Assembly (NCBI GenBank): GCA_030154185.1
Contig: JASKKK010000001.1
Coordinates: 44,306-108,305, forward strand
DNA length: 64,000 bases
DNA from: Desulfuromonadales bacterium
GTDB taxonomy: Bacteria > Desulfobacterota > Desulfuromonadia > Desulfuromonadales > Syntrophotaleaceae
Direction: 5' to 3'
Part shown: positions 48,347 to 57,166 of the stretch, piece by piece
How the letters are laid out: every line of letters starts with the position of its first letter
How positions within the stretch are numbered: the stretch's first letter is position 1
Translations under genes and position numbers: made by a program
Notes under the pieces: generated by a model
What the model was told of the DNA's origin: nothing
What the model saw: only the letters and a program-made list of their open reading frames with translations
Database searches by the model: none

Positions 48347-48637
48347 GCTATGTGTTTCCCGGCGCGCAGAAGATTGCACAGCCATTGCTTCAGGTGAGTG
48401 ATGATTGCCAACCACTCGCTCGCGTTCAGATCGACAAGGGGCATGTGTCGGGCTCCGGTTTTGCTGTCCATGGCCTGCCGCAGAAGAGAAAATCGATTGC
48501 AGCCATGATAGGAGTTATTTTCCGGTGAGGCCAGAAGATTTTTTTGCGCAGGGCAGGCCGCATCCCGCTGCAAACCGAGGGAGGTGGTATATTTCTAAGG
48601 GAGAGCATGATGGGGTTGCGCGAGAAAGGAAGGGATC

Positions 48638-48967
48638 ATGCACAGCCGGAGAATGGTCGGGTTGCTGATGTTACTCTTGTCGGTCTCCTGTCTGGCGTAT
48701 GCGGCCACGGAAGTGACGGTCGACTGGCAGACCGGCGAGGTGGAAGTGCTGAAAGAGGAAACGCCGAAGCAGCAGAAACCGCAGCAGGAGGCGAACGCAC
48801 AGCTCGCCACTTGTAAGAAGAACATTCTGCGCCTGCAGCGCATCATCAAGACGCAGCAGACCATTATCCTGCAGCAACAGAAGAAATTGCAGGAGCAGCA
48901 GGTTGTCATCCGTCGTCAGGGCGATGTGATCCGTGGGCTTGATCTGTTGCGGCGGCAGGGAAAATAA
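48638..48967 (+). CDS. Exported Gln-rich coiled-coil protein of unknown function
   Basis: A 109-residue protein with a signal peptide (residues 1-22, ending AYA-A) and a Gln/Lys-rich helix with clear heptad repeats (about residues 50-95). I do not recognise the family. GAAAGGAAGG precedes the ATG and a strong terminator follows, so it is transcribed alone. Confidence 0.62.
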   Translation: MHSRRMVGLLMLLLSVSCLAYAATEVTVDWQTGEVEVLKEETPKQQKPQQEANAQLATCKKNILRLQRIIKTQQTIILQQQKKLQEQQVVIRRQGDVIRGLDLLRRQGK

Positions 48968-48990
48968 GTTTCTGAAAAAAGATAACATTG

Positions 48991-49038
48991 AAAAAACGGG
49001 CGGAGTCGACGATGCGCATGTCGGCTCCGCCCGTTTTT
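48991..49038 (+). terminator. Terminator of the coiled-coil gene
   Basis: A 14-bp stem AAAAACGGGCGGAG pairs with CTCCGCCCGTTTTT, ending in a T tract. The loop itself contains a short CGAC/GTCG pair. Confidence 0.88.
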
Positions 49039-49154
49039 GTATCGTAAGCCGGCACAGGCCTGTAAGAAGAGGGAGCTTTTTTGTGATCGCGGATAAAACC
49101 CCGTTCAATTCTCTTGGCTGGTGAAATTGAAGTTTCGACCCGGCAGGGGATACC

Positions 49155-49187
49155 CCATCCCTCAAAATAACCCCGCGTGAGGGATGG
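49155..49187 (+). other. Hairpin in the leader of the dehydratase operon
   Basis: CCATCCCTCA (49155-49164) pairs perfectly with TGAGGGATGG (49178-49187). It lies about 140 bases before the membrane protein gene in the 290-base gap 49039-49328, which contains no other feature I can support. No T tract follows, so it may be a regulatory leader. Confidence 0.35.
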
Positions 49188-49334
49188 TGAAGGACCCCTT
49201 TGAGCGATTTTCTCTGGCTTGTCCCCTCTGCTACAAATAACCTGCGCGCAAAAAAAAGCGGATCTGCATGACCTGAGGTGAAATACCTATTCATTTACAG
49301 CAAAACAGTTTTTTAAGGAGAGGAAAAGATGGAC

Positions 49335-49360
49335 GCTTTTAGTCTGAGCTTTTAGTCTGA
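49335..49360 (+). repeat. 13-bp tandem duplication that shifts the reading frame
   Basis: GCTTTTAGTCTGA occurs twice back to back (49335-49347 and 49348-49360), just after the ATG at 49329 that has the ribosome site AAGGAGAGG. With both copies, the frame from this ATG meets TAG after eight codons. With one copy it would read MDAFSLNTLLLCFGGG and run into the long downstream frame. Confidence 0.85.
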
Positions 49361-49365
49361 ATACG

Positions 49366-50304
49366 TTGCTGCTCTGTTTCGGCGGCGGCATTGTCAGTGC
49401 GGCATTGGGCGGGCTGTTCTCTTTCGCCCTGTGCGGTGCCATCGTGCTGGCCGGTTGTCTGGTCGTGATGGCGGGCGGGTCGGATTTTATCCTGTTGCAG
49501 GTCGGTCTCGGTCCCATCTGGGGGCCGCACGTCGGCGGTTTTTCGGCTGGAGTGTGCGCAGCGGCGTATGCCGCAGGTATTCGAAACAATAATCCCGGCG
49601 GCAGCGGCAAAGACATCCTCTCGCCCCTGGTCGGGACCTCCTGGGATGTTTTGGCCGTTGGCGGTGTTTTGGCGGTTCTCGGCCATCTGCTGCTGCAGCT
49701 GCTGACTGCTATCCCGGTGGTTAATAAGGCGGACTGTATCGCCCTGACCATTGTGGTTATGGCGATCGTGTCGCGCCTGTTGTTCTGCAAAGAGGGTCCC
49801 TTCGGTTCCCTCGATTCAATCCGTGAGCACGGCTTGCTCGGTACCGATAACTGGAGCCTTTCCTGGGTGCCCTGGATGTCGAAGACGCCGCAGTTGATCG
49901 TTTTCAGCCTCGGTGCGGGTCTGCTTTCCGGCGCCGTGGCCATGGGCGCCAAAAATATTCTCGATCCCATGGCAAGCGCGGGTGCCGTTTCCGCCGCCGG
50001 GGCCTTCGTGGTGCCTCTCATCTTCGGCTGGGGCGTGGCGGCGGCGTCTCTGATCTGCCTGGAACTCGGCAGCGGTGAGATTCAGAAGTTTCCGGTGTGG
50101 CATTGCCAGGCCATTCTGGCGGCGCTGGCCTACATGCACTTCGGCTCTTTATTGGTGGCCGGCATCGTCGGTCTGATGGCGGGCCTGCTGCAGGAACTGC
50201 TGGCGCGGATGTTCTGGAATCACGGTTCGACCCACATCGATCCCCCGGCGTTCGGCATCGCCGTCGGAACCTTGCTGTTGAACCTGGCCAAGGCCGCCAT
50301 TTGA
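49366..50304 (+). CDS. Polytopic membrane protein of unknown function linked to the diol dehydratase
   Basis: A very hydrophobic protein with about eight to ten helices and Gly-rich segments (GGLFSFALCGAIVLAG, GPIWGPHVGGFSAGV). I do not recognise the family; it could transport the substrate. The natural ATG (49329) is cut off by a 13-bp tandem duplication, so only a TTG at 49366 can start this 312-residue frame. Either the gene is off in this DNA or it uses a weak start. It lies 111 bases upstream of the glycyl radical enzyme. Confidence 0.68.
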   Translation: MLLCFGGGIVSAALGGLFSFALCGAIVLAGCLVVMAGGSDFILLQVGLGPIWGPHVGGFSAGVCAAAYAAGIRNNNPGGSGKDILSPLVGTSWDVLAVGGVLAVLGHLLLQLLTAIPVVNKADCIALTIVVMAIVSRLLFCKEGPFGSLDSIREHGLLGTDNWSLSWVPWMSKTPQLIVFSLGAGLLSGAVAMGAKNILDPMASAGAVSAAGAFVVPLIFGWGVAAASLICLELGSGEIQKFPVWHCQAILAALAYMHFGSLLVAGIVGLMAGLLQELLARMFWNHGSTHIDPPAFGIAVGTLLLNLAKAAI

Positions 50305-50415
50305 TGAGGCAAAAAAGCCGAAGGGACCAAAGTCCTGTAAAGCAAGGCGTCCAAAAGGGGCGCAGAGAGCACCTGGCACCATCTGTCAAATCTCTTTAAA
50401 CCCAAGGAGAAAGTC

Positions 50416-52818
50416 ATGTCACAAAAACAGACAGTTCAGATCAATTCCGCGGTAGCCGATCATGGACCTTCGGATCGCGTGGAGCAGGTCAAAGCACGGT
50501 TTTTGACCTACACTCCGGAAGTGTGCCCGGAGCGGGCCCGGCTGATTACCGAATCCTACAAGGAAACCGAAGCGCTGCCGATGCACCTGCGTCGGGCCAA
50601 GGCCCTGGAAAAGGTTTTGGCCGGCATGTCGATTTTCATCGAAGATGATGAATTGATCGTCGGCAACCAGTGCAGCAAGCCCCGTTCGACTCCAATTTTT
50701 CCGGAGTTCTCCTGCCAGTGGCTTGAAGACGAGCTCGACCGGCTGGCCAAGCGCCAGGCGGATGTCTTCTTGATCTCCGAAGAGACCAAGGCCATTTTGC
50801 GCGATGAGGTCTTCCCTTACTGGGCCGGAAAAACCAACCAGGAATACGCCACCTCCCTCATGACTCCCGAGGCGCTTGACGCTCAGGGTGCCGGGGTGTT
50901 CACGGTCGGTAATTATTACTTCAACGGTGTCGGTCATATCTCGGTCGACTACAAAAAGGTCCTCGAAAAAGGTCTGGAAGGAATTGTTGCCGAAGCCGAT
51001 GCGGCCAAGGCTTCCCTTGACTGCGCCGATCCGGAGGACATGAAGAAGAGGCAGTTTCTGGATGCCGTGATCATCAGCAACAAAGCTGTTATTGCCTTTG
51101 CCAACCGCTTTGCCGATGAAGCCGAACGTCTGGCTGCCGGCGCCGATGCCGCCCGCAAGGCTGAGTTGCTGGAAGTTGCCCGTATCTGCCGCAAGGTACC
51201 CGCACAGCCGGCAGAGGGCTTACAGGAAGCGCTGCAGTCCTTCTGGTTCGTTCAGCTGGTGATACAGATCGAAAGCAACGGTCACTCCATTTCCCCCATG
51301 CGCATGGATCAGTATCTTTACCCTTATTACGCTGCGGACAAAGAAAATCTTGGCGCCGAAAAAGTTCAGGAACTCATGGATCTGCTGTGGATCAAGATGG
51401 CCGGCATCAACAAAGTCCGTGACGAGAATTCGACCCAGGCTTTCGGTGGCTATCCCATGTTCCAGAACATTATCGTCGGCGGGGTCGATCGCCACGGTGA
51501 AGATGCCACCAACGAGCTGTCCCTCGTTATGATGCAGGCGACGGCCAACACCGCGCTTTATGCTCCTTCTTTGTCGGTTCGTATTCATGAGGGCACCCCG
51601 ACCCTGTTCTGGAAAAAGGCAGCCGAAGTGGCGCGCCTGGGCCTGGGCATGCCCGCCTGGTACAACGACCGGGTTATCGTCCCCGCCCTTCTTTCCCGCG
51701 GTCTGAGCCTGGAGGACGCACGCGATTACGGCATCATCGGTTGCGTCGAGCCTCAGGTCGGCGGCAAGACCGAAGGCTGGCACGATGCCGCTTTCTTCAG
51801 CATGTCCAAGGTGTTGGAACTGGCTCTTAACAACGGTTACGATCCCATGGGCAAAGCCCAGCTCGGTCCGCAGACCGGTTCCGTCGAGGATTTTAAAACC
51901 TTCGATGACGTGGTAGCAGCCTATCAGAAGCAGATGGAATATTTCGTCAAACTGCTGTGCCATTCCGACAACGCGGTGGATCTGGCGCATGCCAAGAATG
52001 TTCCCCTGCCTTTCCTTTCCGGCATGGTCGAGGATTGCATCGGACGCGGCAAGTCGGTTCAGGAAGGCGGCGCCATCTACAACTTCACCGGTCCTCAGGG
52101 CGTCGGTGTCGCCAACGTCGGCGATTCCCTGGCCGCCATCAAGAAATTCTGCTTCGACGAACAGGTCGTTTCCCTGCCGGAACTCAAAGCGGCCATGGAC
52201 AAGGATTTCGAGGGTGCCGAAGAACTTCGCCAGATGCTGGTGAACCGGGCACCGAAATATGGCAACGACGACGATTACGCCGACGAGGTTGCGGTCATGG
52301 CCACCGATATCTACTGCGCCGAAGTGGAGAAATACCGCAACCCACGTAAAGGTATTTTCCAGCCCGGTCTCTATCCGGTGTCGGCCAATGTGCCTCTGGG
52401 CTCGGTGGTTGCGGCAACTCCGGACGGACGCAAGTGCGGACAGCCACTGGCCGACGGTGTTTCGCCACAGGGCGGTTTCGATGTTTCCGGTCCCACGGCC
52501 ACCGTGTGCTCCGTTGCCAAGTTGGACCACACCGTCGCCTCCAACGGTACTTTGCTTAATCAGAAATTCTCCCCCGATTCTCTGGCCGGTGAAGATGGTC
52601 TGCAGAAGCTGATCGCCGTCACCGATACCTTTTTCAAGCGGGGCGGATTCCACGTACAGTACAACGTCGTATCCCGCAAGGTACTGGAAGATGCGCAGGC
52701 CAATCCCGACAATTACCGCGGGCTGGTCGTTCGTGTAGCCGGTTACAGTGCCTTCTTTACGGTTCTGGATAAGTCGATTCAGAACGATATCATCAGTCGT
52801 ACCGAACAGGTGGCCTGA
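50416..52818 (+). CDS. Glycyl radical diol/glycerol dehydratase (B12-independent)
   Basis: An 800-residue glycyl radical enzyme. The thiyl cysteine is Cys443 in GCVEPQVGGKTEGWHDAAFF, a motif of the glycerol/propanediol dehydratase branch. The radical glycine is Gly776 in RVAGYSAFFTVLDKS. NGVGHISVD and NGHSISPMRMDQY carry further active-site residues. It would dehydrate a vicinal diol (glycerol, 1,2-propanediol or ethylene glycol) to an aldehyde; which one cannot be read from sequence. No microcompartment or aldehyde-processing genes lie in the window. AAGGAG precedes the ATG and the activase follows. Confidence 0.92.
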   Translation: MSQKQTVQINSAVADHGPSDRVEQVKARFLTYTPEVCPERARLITESYKETEALPMHLRRAKALEKVLAGMSIFIEDDELIVGNQCSKPRSTPIFPEFSCQWLEDELDRLAKRQADVFLISEETKAILRDEVFPYWAGKTNQEYATSLMTPEALDAQGAGVFTVGNYYFNGVGHISVDYKKVLEKGLEGIVAEADAAKASLDCADPEDMKKRQFLDAVIISNKAVIAFANRFADEAERLAAGADAARKAELLEVARICRKVPAQPAEGLQEALQSFWFVQLVIQIESNGHSISPMRMDQYLYPYYAADKENLGAEKVQELMDLLWIKMAGINKVRDENSTQAFGGYPMFQNIIVGGVDRHGEDATNELSLVMMQATANTALYAPSLSVRIHEGTPTLFWKKAAEVARLGLGMPAWYNDRVIVPALLSRGLSLEDARDYGIIGCVEPQVGGKTEGWHDAAFFSMSKVLELALNNGYDPMGKAQLGPQTGSVEDFKTFDDVVAAYQKQMEYFVKLLCHSDNAVDLAHAKNVPLPFLSGMVEDCIGRGKSVQEGGAIYNFTGPQGVGVANVGDSLAAIKKFCFDEQVVSLPELKAAMDKDFEGAEELRQMLVNRAPKYGNDDDYADEVAVMATDIYCAEVEKYRNPRKGIFQPGLYPVSANVPLGSVVAATPDGRKCGQPLADGVSPQGGFDVSGPTATVCSVAKLDHTVASNGTLLNQKFSPDSLAGEDGLQKLIAVTDTFFKRGGFHVQYNVVSRKVLEDAQANPDNYRGLVVRVAGYSAFFTVLDKSIQNDIISRTEQVA

Positions 52819-52934
52819 TGCCTGTCGGCCGCGGGGGGCGTGTCTCCCCGCGGCCTCTCCCGGTTTTCAGAACATGTGGATGCCGGAACGGATGTCTTTG
52901 CCTTAAAATTTTTTAGCTGAAAGATGGTCAAGCC

Positions 52935-53906
52935 ATGAACTGGACAGACAAACTGTACGACTTCGATGCATTGCAGAAACCGGATTGGGAACCCAAGGGA
53001 TTGGTGTTTGATGTGCAACGATTTGCCATTCATGATGGTGGGGGTATTCGCACCAACGTCTTTTTTAAGGGGTGTCCCCTGAACTGCCTGTGGTGCCAGA
53101 ATCCGGAATCTATTCGCTGGCGACAGGACATCAGCTTTGTAGAGCAGCATTGCATCCAATGCCGGAAATGTATCGCGGTTTGTCCTGTTTCAGCCATAAA
53201 AACGGATTCTTGTGAGGAGCGGGTCACGGGTATCGATAAGGAAAAATGCATCCTGTGCGGAGCTTGCTTCAAAACCTGCTACGCCGGCGCCATCAACATC
53301 ATCGGTCGTTGGTTAAGTGTCGAGGATCTGGTGGCCATGGTTAATCGGGACCGGGATTTCTATGTCGCTTCCGGCGGCGGTATTACTTTCAGCGGGGGCG
53401 AACCGACGGGGCAACCGAAGTTTCTTCTGGCTGCGTTGCAGGCTATGCAGGGGCTGGGACTGCATACGGCCGTGGAGACCTGTCTGCATGTTCCCTGGGA
53501 GCAGTTGGAGCCTCTGCTGTCCCACGTCGATTTGCTACTGACGGATATCAAGCACATGGACCCGGAGCGACACGGCGCGCTGACCGGAGTTTCAAACGAA
53601 CTGATCCTCGAGAACTTCAGAAATATTGCCGGATTGGGCATCCCTGTGCGGGTACGTATCCCTCTGATCACGGGCTTGAATGACGATGTTGCGAATTTGC
53701 AGGCGACTGCCGACCTGATCGCATCCTGCAAGAATGTTCAGGGTGTGGATGTGCTGCCTTACAACAGGCTCGGCATCAGCAAATGTCACCAGCTTGGCTG
53801 CGATTATGCGCTGGCAGACGTGGCACCTCCCTCGACTGAGAGTGTAGAGGCAACGGCCGATCTTTTCCGCAGCGTAGCCGATGACGTGACCGTCGGAGGT
53901 ATGTAG
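52935..53906 (+). CDS. Glycyl radical enzyme activase (radical SAM)
   Basis: A 323-residue activase that places the radical on Gly776 of the dehydratase. FKGCPLNCLWCQNPE holds the SAM cluster (CX3CX2C), CIQCRKCIAVCP and CILCGACFKTCY bind two further [4Fe-4S] clusters, and SGGGITFSGGEPTGQPKF binds SAM. It belongs to the same branch as the dehydratase activases. It starts 116 bases after the dehydratase stop. Confidence 0.93.
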   Translation: MNWTDKLYDFDALQKPDWEPKGLVFDVQRFAIHDGGGIRTNVFFKGCPLNCLWCQNPESIRWRQDISFVEQHCIQCRKCIAVCPVSAIKTDSCEERVTGIDKEKCILCGACFKTCYAGAINIIGRWLSVEDLVAMVNRDRDFYVASGGGITFSGGEPTGQPKFLLAALQAMQGLGLHTAVETCLHVPWEQLEPLLSHVDLLLTDIKHMDPERHGALTGVSNELILENFRNIAGLGIPVRVRIPLITGLNDDVANLQATADLIASCKNVQGVDVLPYNRLGISKCHQLGCDYALADVAPPSTESVEATADLFRSVADDVTVGGM

Positions 53907-54091
53907 AAAGCCGTTTTGTCCCGAAGGTATTTAATGGACATCTGCCTGATGCGATCGCCACATGGGATCGGTTCCGTATTTCGGGCTAAGAATCGATCCG
54001 TTCCTCCTGAATTCAGAGTGACAAGGGAGCAACGTTTTCATGCAGAAGCCTCTTTTTATATGATTTCGTTAGCTATTGTTCGAATATATTC

Positions 54092-54133
54092 AAAGGCTTT
54101 CTTTACGGTCTGCATGTGTGCAGGCCTTTTTTG
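54092..54133 (+). terminator. Terminator of the dehydratase operon
   Basis: CTGCA-TGTG-TGCAG within an outer AAAGGC/GCCTTT pair, followed by TTTTTG. It lies about 185 bases past the activase stop. The rest of 53907-54311 contains no gene; it includes a perfect palindrome GGGGGGATCCCCCC at 54159-54172. Confidence 0.6.
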
Positions 54134-54311
54134 TTGCATAAAGACCTGTTTACAAAAGGGGGGGATCCCCCCATCCCCCGTTTATACCTCTTGACGGTTA
54201 GAAAATATCCCCTTCGCAGGGATGTTTTTATATGTAAAACAGGGTTAGTTTTTTGGGGCCGGATTTATAAAATTCCGTAGAGAAGGGGGGTGAATCATCT
54301 CGGCTACGTTT

Positions 54312-55442
54312 ATGGTCTCGGCAATTCAAATTTTTGCGGCCTACGAAAGCGGGGACGAAAAACCGTCTTTCGGAACCGGGATCCGTCGGGGTGGCACGAT
54401 GGCCGATAGCCAGGAAGGTTATCGTGAACGTGTCGGGTTTGTTCCCGGATGGCTGGCTTTTAATATCAAGGCTCCGACAATGGGCGGACTGGACATGGGG
54501 GCCCGGATCAGTTTCTGCCCGACCTTCGATGCCAAGGATGTCGGCAAGTCCAAGAATTCTTTCGGCAATCAGATCGATCTGCGCGAAATCTTTTTTACTG
54601 TTGACGGGAACTTCGGACAGGTTCTTGCCGGCAAAACACTGAGTCTTTACCAGGGCGGCAATATTCTGACCGATATGACGCTGTGGGGTTATGGTGCTCA
54701 GGGTGGCATCGACGGCGGCGGAACCCCTCTGGGCAGGATCGGTTATGGTTACGTCTACCCCCAGTTCAATGCTCAGGTCCGTTATACTTCACCCGATCTC
54801 GCCGGATTCAAGTTTGCTGTCGGTCTTTACGACCCCAGCGTCATCAACGGTTATACCGTGGAAGCCCGGGAGACCACTTTGCCCCGGGTCGAAAGTGAAT
54901 TTTCGTACGCCGGTGTGTTCGAAGGCGGCAGCTTCAAGGCCTGGGTTTCAGGCATGTACCAGGAAGCCAAGTTCACCGGTGATAGCGGATTGTCCGGGTC
55001 GGTGGAGGCCTATGGCGTTGCCGGCGGTATCCAGGTTTTGTACAAGGGATTTGACGTCGTTCTGTCCGGTTTCGAGAATCAGGGCGTTGGTTCCCTTCTG
55101 ATGCTCGACTATGATTCCCTCGATGCCTCTGGCGAAGAACGGGACGGGCGGGGCTATATCGCCCAGGTCATGTACGGTTTCGACAATCGCTGGGGAAAAA
55201 CCAAACTGGGACTCAGCTATGGCGCCAATATCATGGACGAAACCTCAGGAGACCGGCAGCAGCGGTTGGCAGGTACCGAAGTCCAGATCGAGGAGCAGAA
55301 TCTCTTCGGTGTCGGTGCCTACCATGATATCAACGACCACCTGAAGCTCATTCTTGAATATTTCTACACCGACAACCAGTGGTTCGATGGTGCGGGACAA
55401 CAGAGCCACATGGTGGCTGTCGGTACCTTTTTCACCTGGTGA
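54312..55442 (+). CDS. Outer membrane porin without signal peptide (5' truncated)
   Basis: A 376-residue beta-barrel porin: alternating hydrophobic strands, few cysteines, GYGYVYPQFNAQVRYTSPDL in the middle and a C-terminal aromatic residue (VGTFFTW), the outer membrane assembly signal. The frame begins MVSAIQIFAAYESG with no signal peptide, and an in-frame TGA at 54291 blocks any longer version. The 5' end appears lost or shifted. A working porin would let diols enter. A terminator follows 19 bases later. Confidence 0.72.
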   Translation: MVSAIQIFAAYESGDEKPSFGTGIRRGGTMADSQEGYRERVGFVPGWLAFNIKAPTMGGLDMGARISFCPTFDAKDVGKSKNSFGNQIDLREIFFTVDGNFGQVLAGKTLSLYQGGNILTDMTLWGYGAQGGIDGGGTPLGRIGYGYVYPQFNAQVRYTSPDLAGFKFAVGLYDPSVINGYTVEARETTLPRVESEFSYAGVFEGGSFKAWVSGMYQEAKFTGDSGLSGSVEAYGVAGGIQVLYKGFDVVLSGFENQGVGSLLMLDYDSLDASGEERDGRGYIAQVMYGFDNRWGKTKLGLSYGANIMDETSGDRQQRLAGTEVQIEEQNLFGVGAYHDINDHLKLILEYFYTDNQWFDGAGQQSHMVAVGTFFTW

Positions 55443-55460
55443 TCGATGCTGGTTCGTCCG

Positions 55461-55489
55461 CGTGGGGCACCCATTGGAGGTGCCCCACG
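55461..55489 (+). terminator. Terminator of the porin gene
   Basis: An 11-bp perfect stem CGTGGGGCACC (55461-55471) and GGTGCCCCACG (55479-55489), then TTTCGTT. Confidence 0.82.
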
Positions 55490-55555
55490 TTTCGTTGATG
55501 GGATGTCTGAAGCTATTCTCCCCAATGGAGTTCGATTCGTATCCCCCTGTTGGGC

Positions 55556-55584
55556 TTGAGCTCCTATCGAAGATGTTTTATAGT
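55556..55584 (+). promoter_or_regulatory. Promoter of a small transcription unit
   Basis: TTGAGC (55556-55561), exactly 17 bases, TATAGT (55579-55584), lying after the porin terminator and before another terminator at 55780. It predicts a transcript of about 215 bases starting near 55591. Confidence 0.5.
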
Positions 55585-55666
55585 GACGTATACAAATAGC
55601 CGCCATTGGGGTCTGCAGTGCGGCTGTAATAGAGATGCGCTGGCTATTGTTTCAGGTGGAAGACAA

Positions 55667-55780
55667 ATGGATCTCTTTTTTCATGGAGTATTATTGCAAC
55701 AAACAAATTTAAGATCCTGTTGCGATTTTCACATCCGTCAGGTTCTTTTTGGTTATAACGATATAGCTTTTTTAACTTGA
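55667..55780 (+). CDS. Possible 37-residue peptide in a self-contained unit
   Basis: ATG at 55667 with AGGTGGA seven to thirteen bases upstream opens a frame of 37 residues, starting MDLFFHGVLLQQTN and ending FGYNDIAFLT, whose TGA stop abuts the terminator hairpin. A promoter lies 80 bases upstream. No family is recognised. The unit could equally be a regulatory RNA; the coding evidence is the ribosome site and the fit to the terminator. Confidence 0.4.
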   Translation: MDLFFHGVLLQQTNLRSCCDFHIRQVLFGYNDIAFLT

Positions 55781-55806
55781 AAGGTCACGTGGGTGACCTT
55801 TTTTTA
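55780..55806 (+). terminator. Terminator of the small transcription unit
   Basis: AAAGGTCAC pairs with GTGACCTTT around GTGG, followed by a strong T tract. It also separates the unit from the response regulator gene at 55900. Confidence 0.85.
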
Positions 55807-55899
55807 TTGTCTTTTAACTGTTTGTTTTTGGGGAAAATACGTCATTCAACCTGTGTCCATTGAAACGTCAGGTTTTTTCCCGGGGAGAGTTGCCAGAGA

Positions 55900-56541
55900 A
55901 TGGAAAAGCATGATCCCGTAAAAGTTTTTTTGGTGGATGATCACCCTCTGTTGCGGACCGGTTTGAGGTTTACGCTGGATGGTATGGAGGATATCGATCT
56001 CATAGGCGAAGCTTCGGACGGATTTGAAGGTGTCGAAAAAATCCTCAAGGACCCTCCCGATATCGCTTTGATAGATATCGATTTGCCCGGAATTTCGGGC
56101 ATCACCGTCATCGAGATGGTCAAAAAGAAGCTCCGCGATATCAAGATCCTCGCTTTGTCTTCCTATTCGGAAAAAAGCTACGTATCCGGCGCCATGGAGG
56201 CCGGGGCGGACGGATACATGCTCAAAGCCATCAGCATTACGGCTCTGGTCGATTTTCTCAGGGATTTTTCCCGGGGGGAAAATCCTGCATCCCCTTATCT
56301 GTTGGACCTGGCGGTGCCCGACGAGGAGAAGGATGAACAGGAGCCTGTTCATATTACCCCTCGGGAAAAGCAGATCCTTGAACTGATTGCCGAGGGGAAA
56401 AGCAATAAACAGATTTCCAGTGAGATTTTTCTCAGTATTGAGACGGTCAAAACCCATATCAAGAAAATTTTCAGCAAGCTGGAGGTCAAGAATCGCTTGG
56501 AAGCTGTTGTGGCGGCTCGAAACAGGAAAGTCATCGAATGA
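55900..56541 (+). CDS. NarL/FixJ-type response regulator
   Basis: A 213-residue regulator. The receiver domain (residues 6-125) has acidic D13/D14, phospho-acceptor D59 in ALIDIDLPG and a late KAISIT lysine. The C-terminal LuxR-type HTH (about 148-205) reads ITPREKQILELIAEGKSNKQ followed by ETVKTHIKKIFSKL. It is the likely DNA-binding output of the downstream PocR kinase. It could control the dehydratase genes; that is inference. Confidence 0.92.
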   Translation: MEKHDPVKVFLVDDHPLLRTGLRFTLDGMEDIDLIGEASDGFEGVEKILKDPPDIALIDIDLPGISGITVIEMVKKKLRDIKILALSSYSEKSYVSGAMEAGADGYMLKAISITALVDFLRDFSRGENPASPYLLDLAVPDEEKDEQEPVHITPREKQILELIAEGKSNKQISSEIFLSIETVKTHIKKIFSKLEVKNRLEAVVAARNRKVIE

Positions 56542-56650
56542 GTTTTCCGATAAATAACGGCGCGATACCTTCGTTCCCGGAAAGGGGGAGGTATGGCTCT
56601 GGTAAATTGTTGTGGAATGATTTGAATCGCTCAGGCCGGGGAGGAAGGAT

Positions 56651-57073
56651 ATGGCTGAGGCAAAGATCAGGGTTTTTCTGGCTGATGATCACCCTTTGAT
56701 TCGCACCGGTTTATCATTGGCTTTTGAAAATGATCCCGTGGTGTCCATTGTCGGTACGGCCGATAATGGTTTTGAGGCTATCGAAAAAATAGAAAAGCTT
56801 ATTCCCGACATTGTTCTTATGGATATCGATATGCCTGGATTGTCCGGAATCGCCGCCATAAGGGAATTGCGAAAAAAATTTCCGAACATGATGGTTCTGG
56901 TCCTGTCAACCTACAATGACCGGAACTATCTACAGGCTTCAAAGAAAGCTGGTGCCAATGGATATCTCTTGAAGACCATAAGTATTGAATCGTTATCCGA
57001 TCTTATTATCGATATAGCCCATGATAAGGAAGTCGTCTCTCCCTATATCCTTTACCTGAGCAGAAGGATATAA
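56651..57073 (+). CDS. Receiver-only NarL-like response regulator
   Basis: A 140-residue receiver domain closely similar to the upstream regulator: VFLADDHPLIRTGL, phospho-acceptor D58 in VLMDIDMPG and LLKTISIESL. The sequence stops at VVSPYILYLSRRI, the point where the neighbour continues into its HTH. It has no DNA-binding domain, so it is a phosphate sink, a protein-interaction output or a truncated duplicate. AGGAAGG precedes the ATG. Confidence 0.88.
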   Translation: MAEAKIRVFLADDHPLIRTGLSLAFENDPVVSIVGTADNGFEAIEKIEKLIPDIVLMDIDMPGLSGIAAIRELRKKFPNMMVLVLSTYNDRNYLQASKKAGANGYLLKTISIESLSDLIIDIAHDKEVVSPYILYLSRRI

Positions 57074-57166
57074 AAGTTCTGATTTATGTCATTGCAAAGC
57101 TGTAGTTATAGATCTTTATTCAGTAGAGAATACAGGAAGCGAAAGCAAGTCTTTAAAGAGGTCGAA

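Noticed and set aside
50416..53906. Microcompartment (pdu- or grp-type) locus around the glycyl radical enzyme
   Set aside because: No shell protein, aldehyde dehydrogenase or encapsulation-peptide gene is found on either side within the window.
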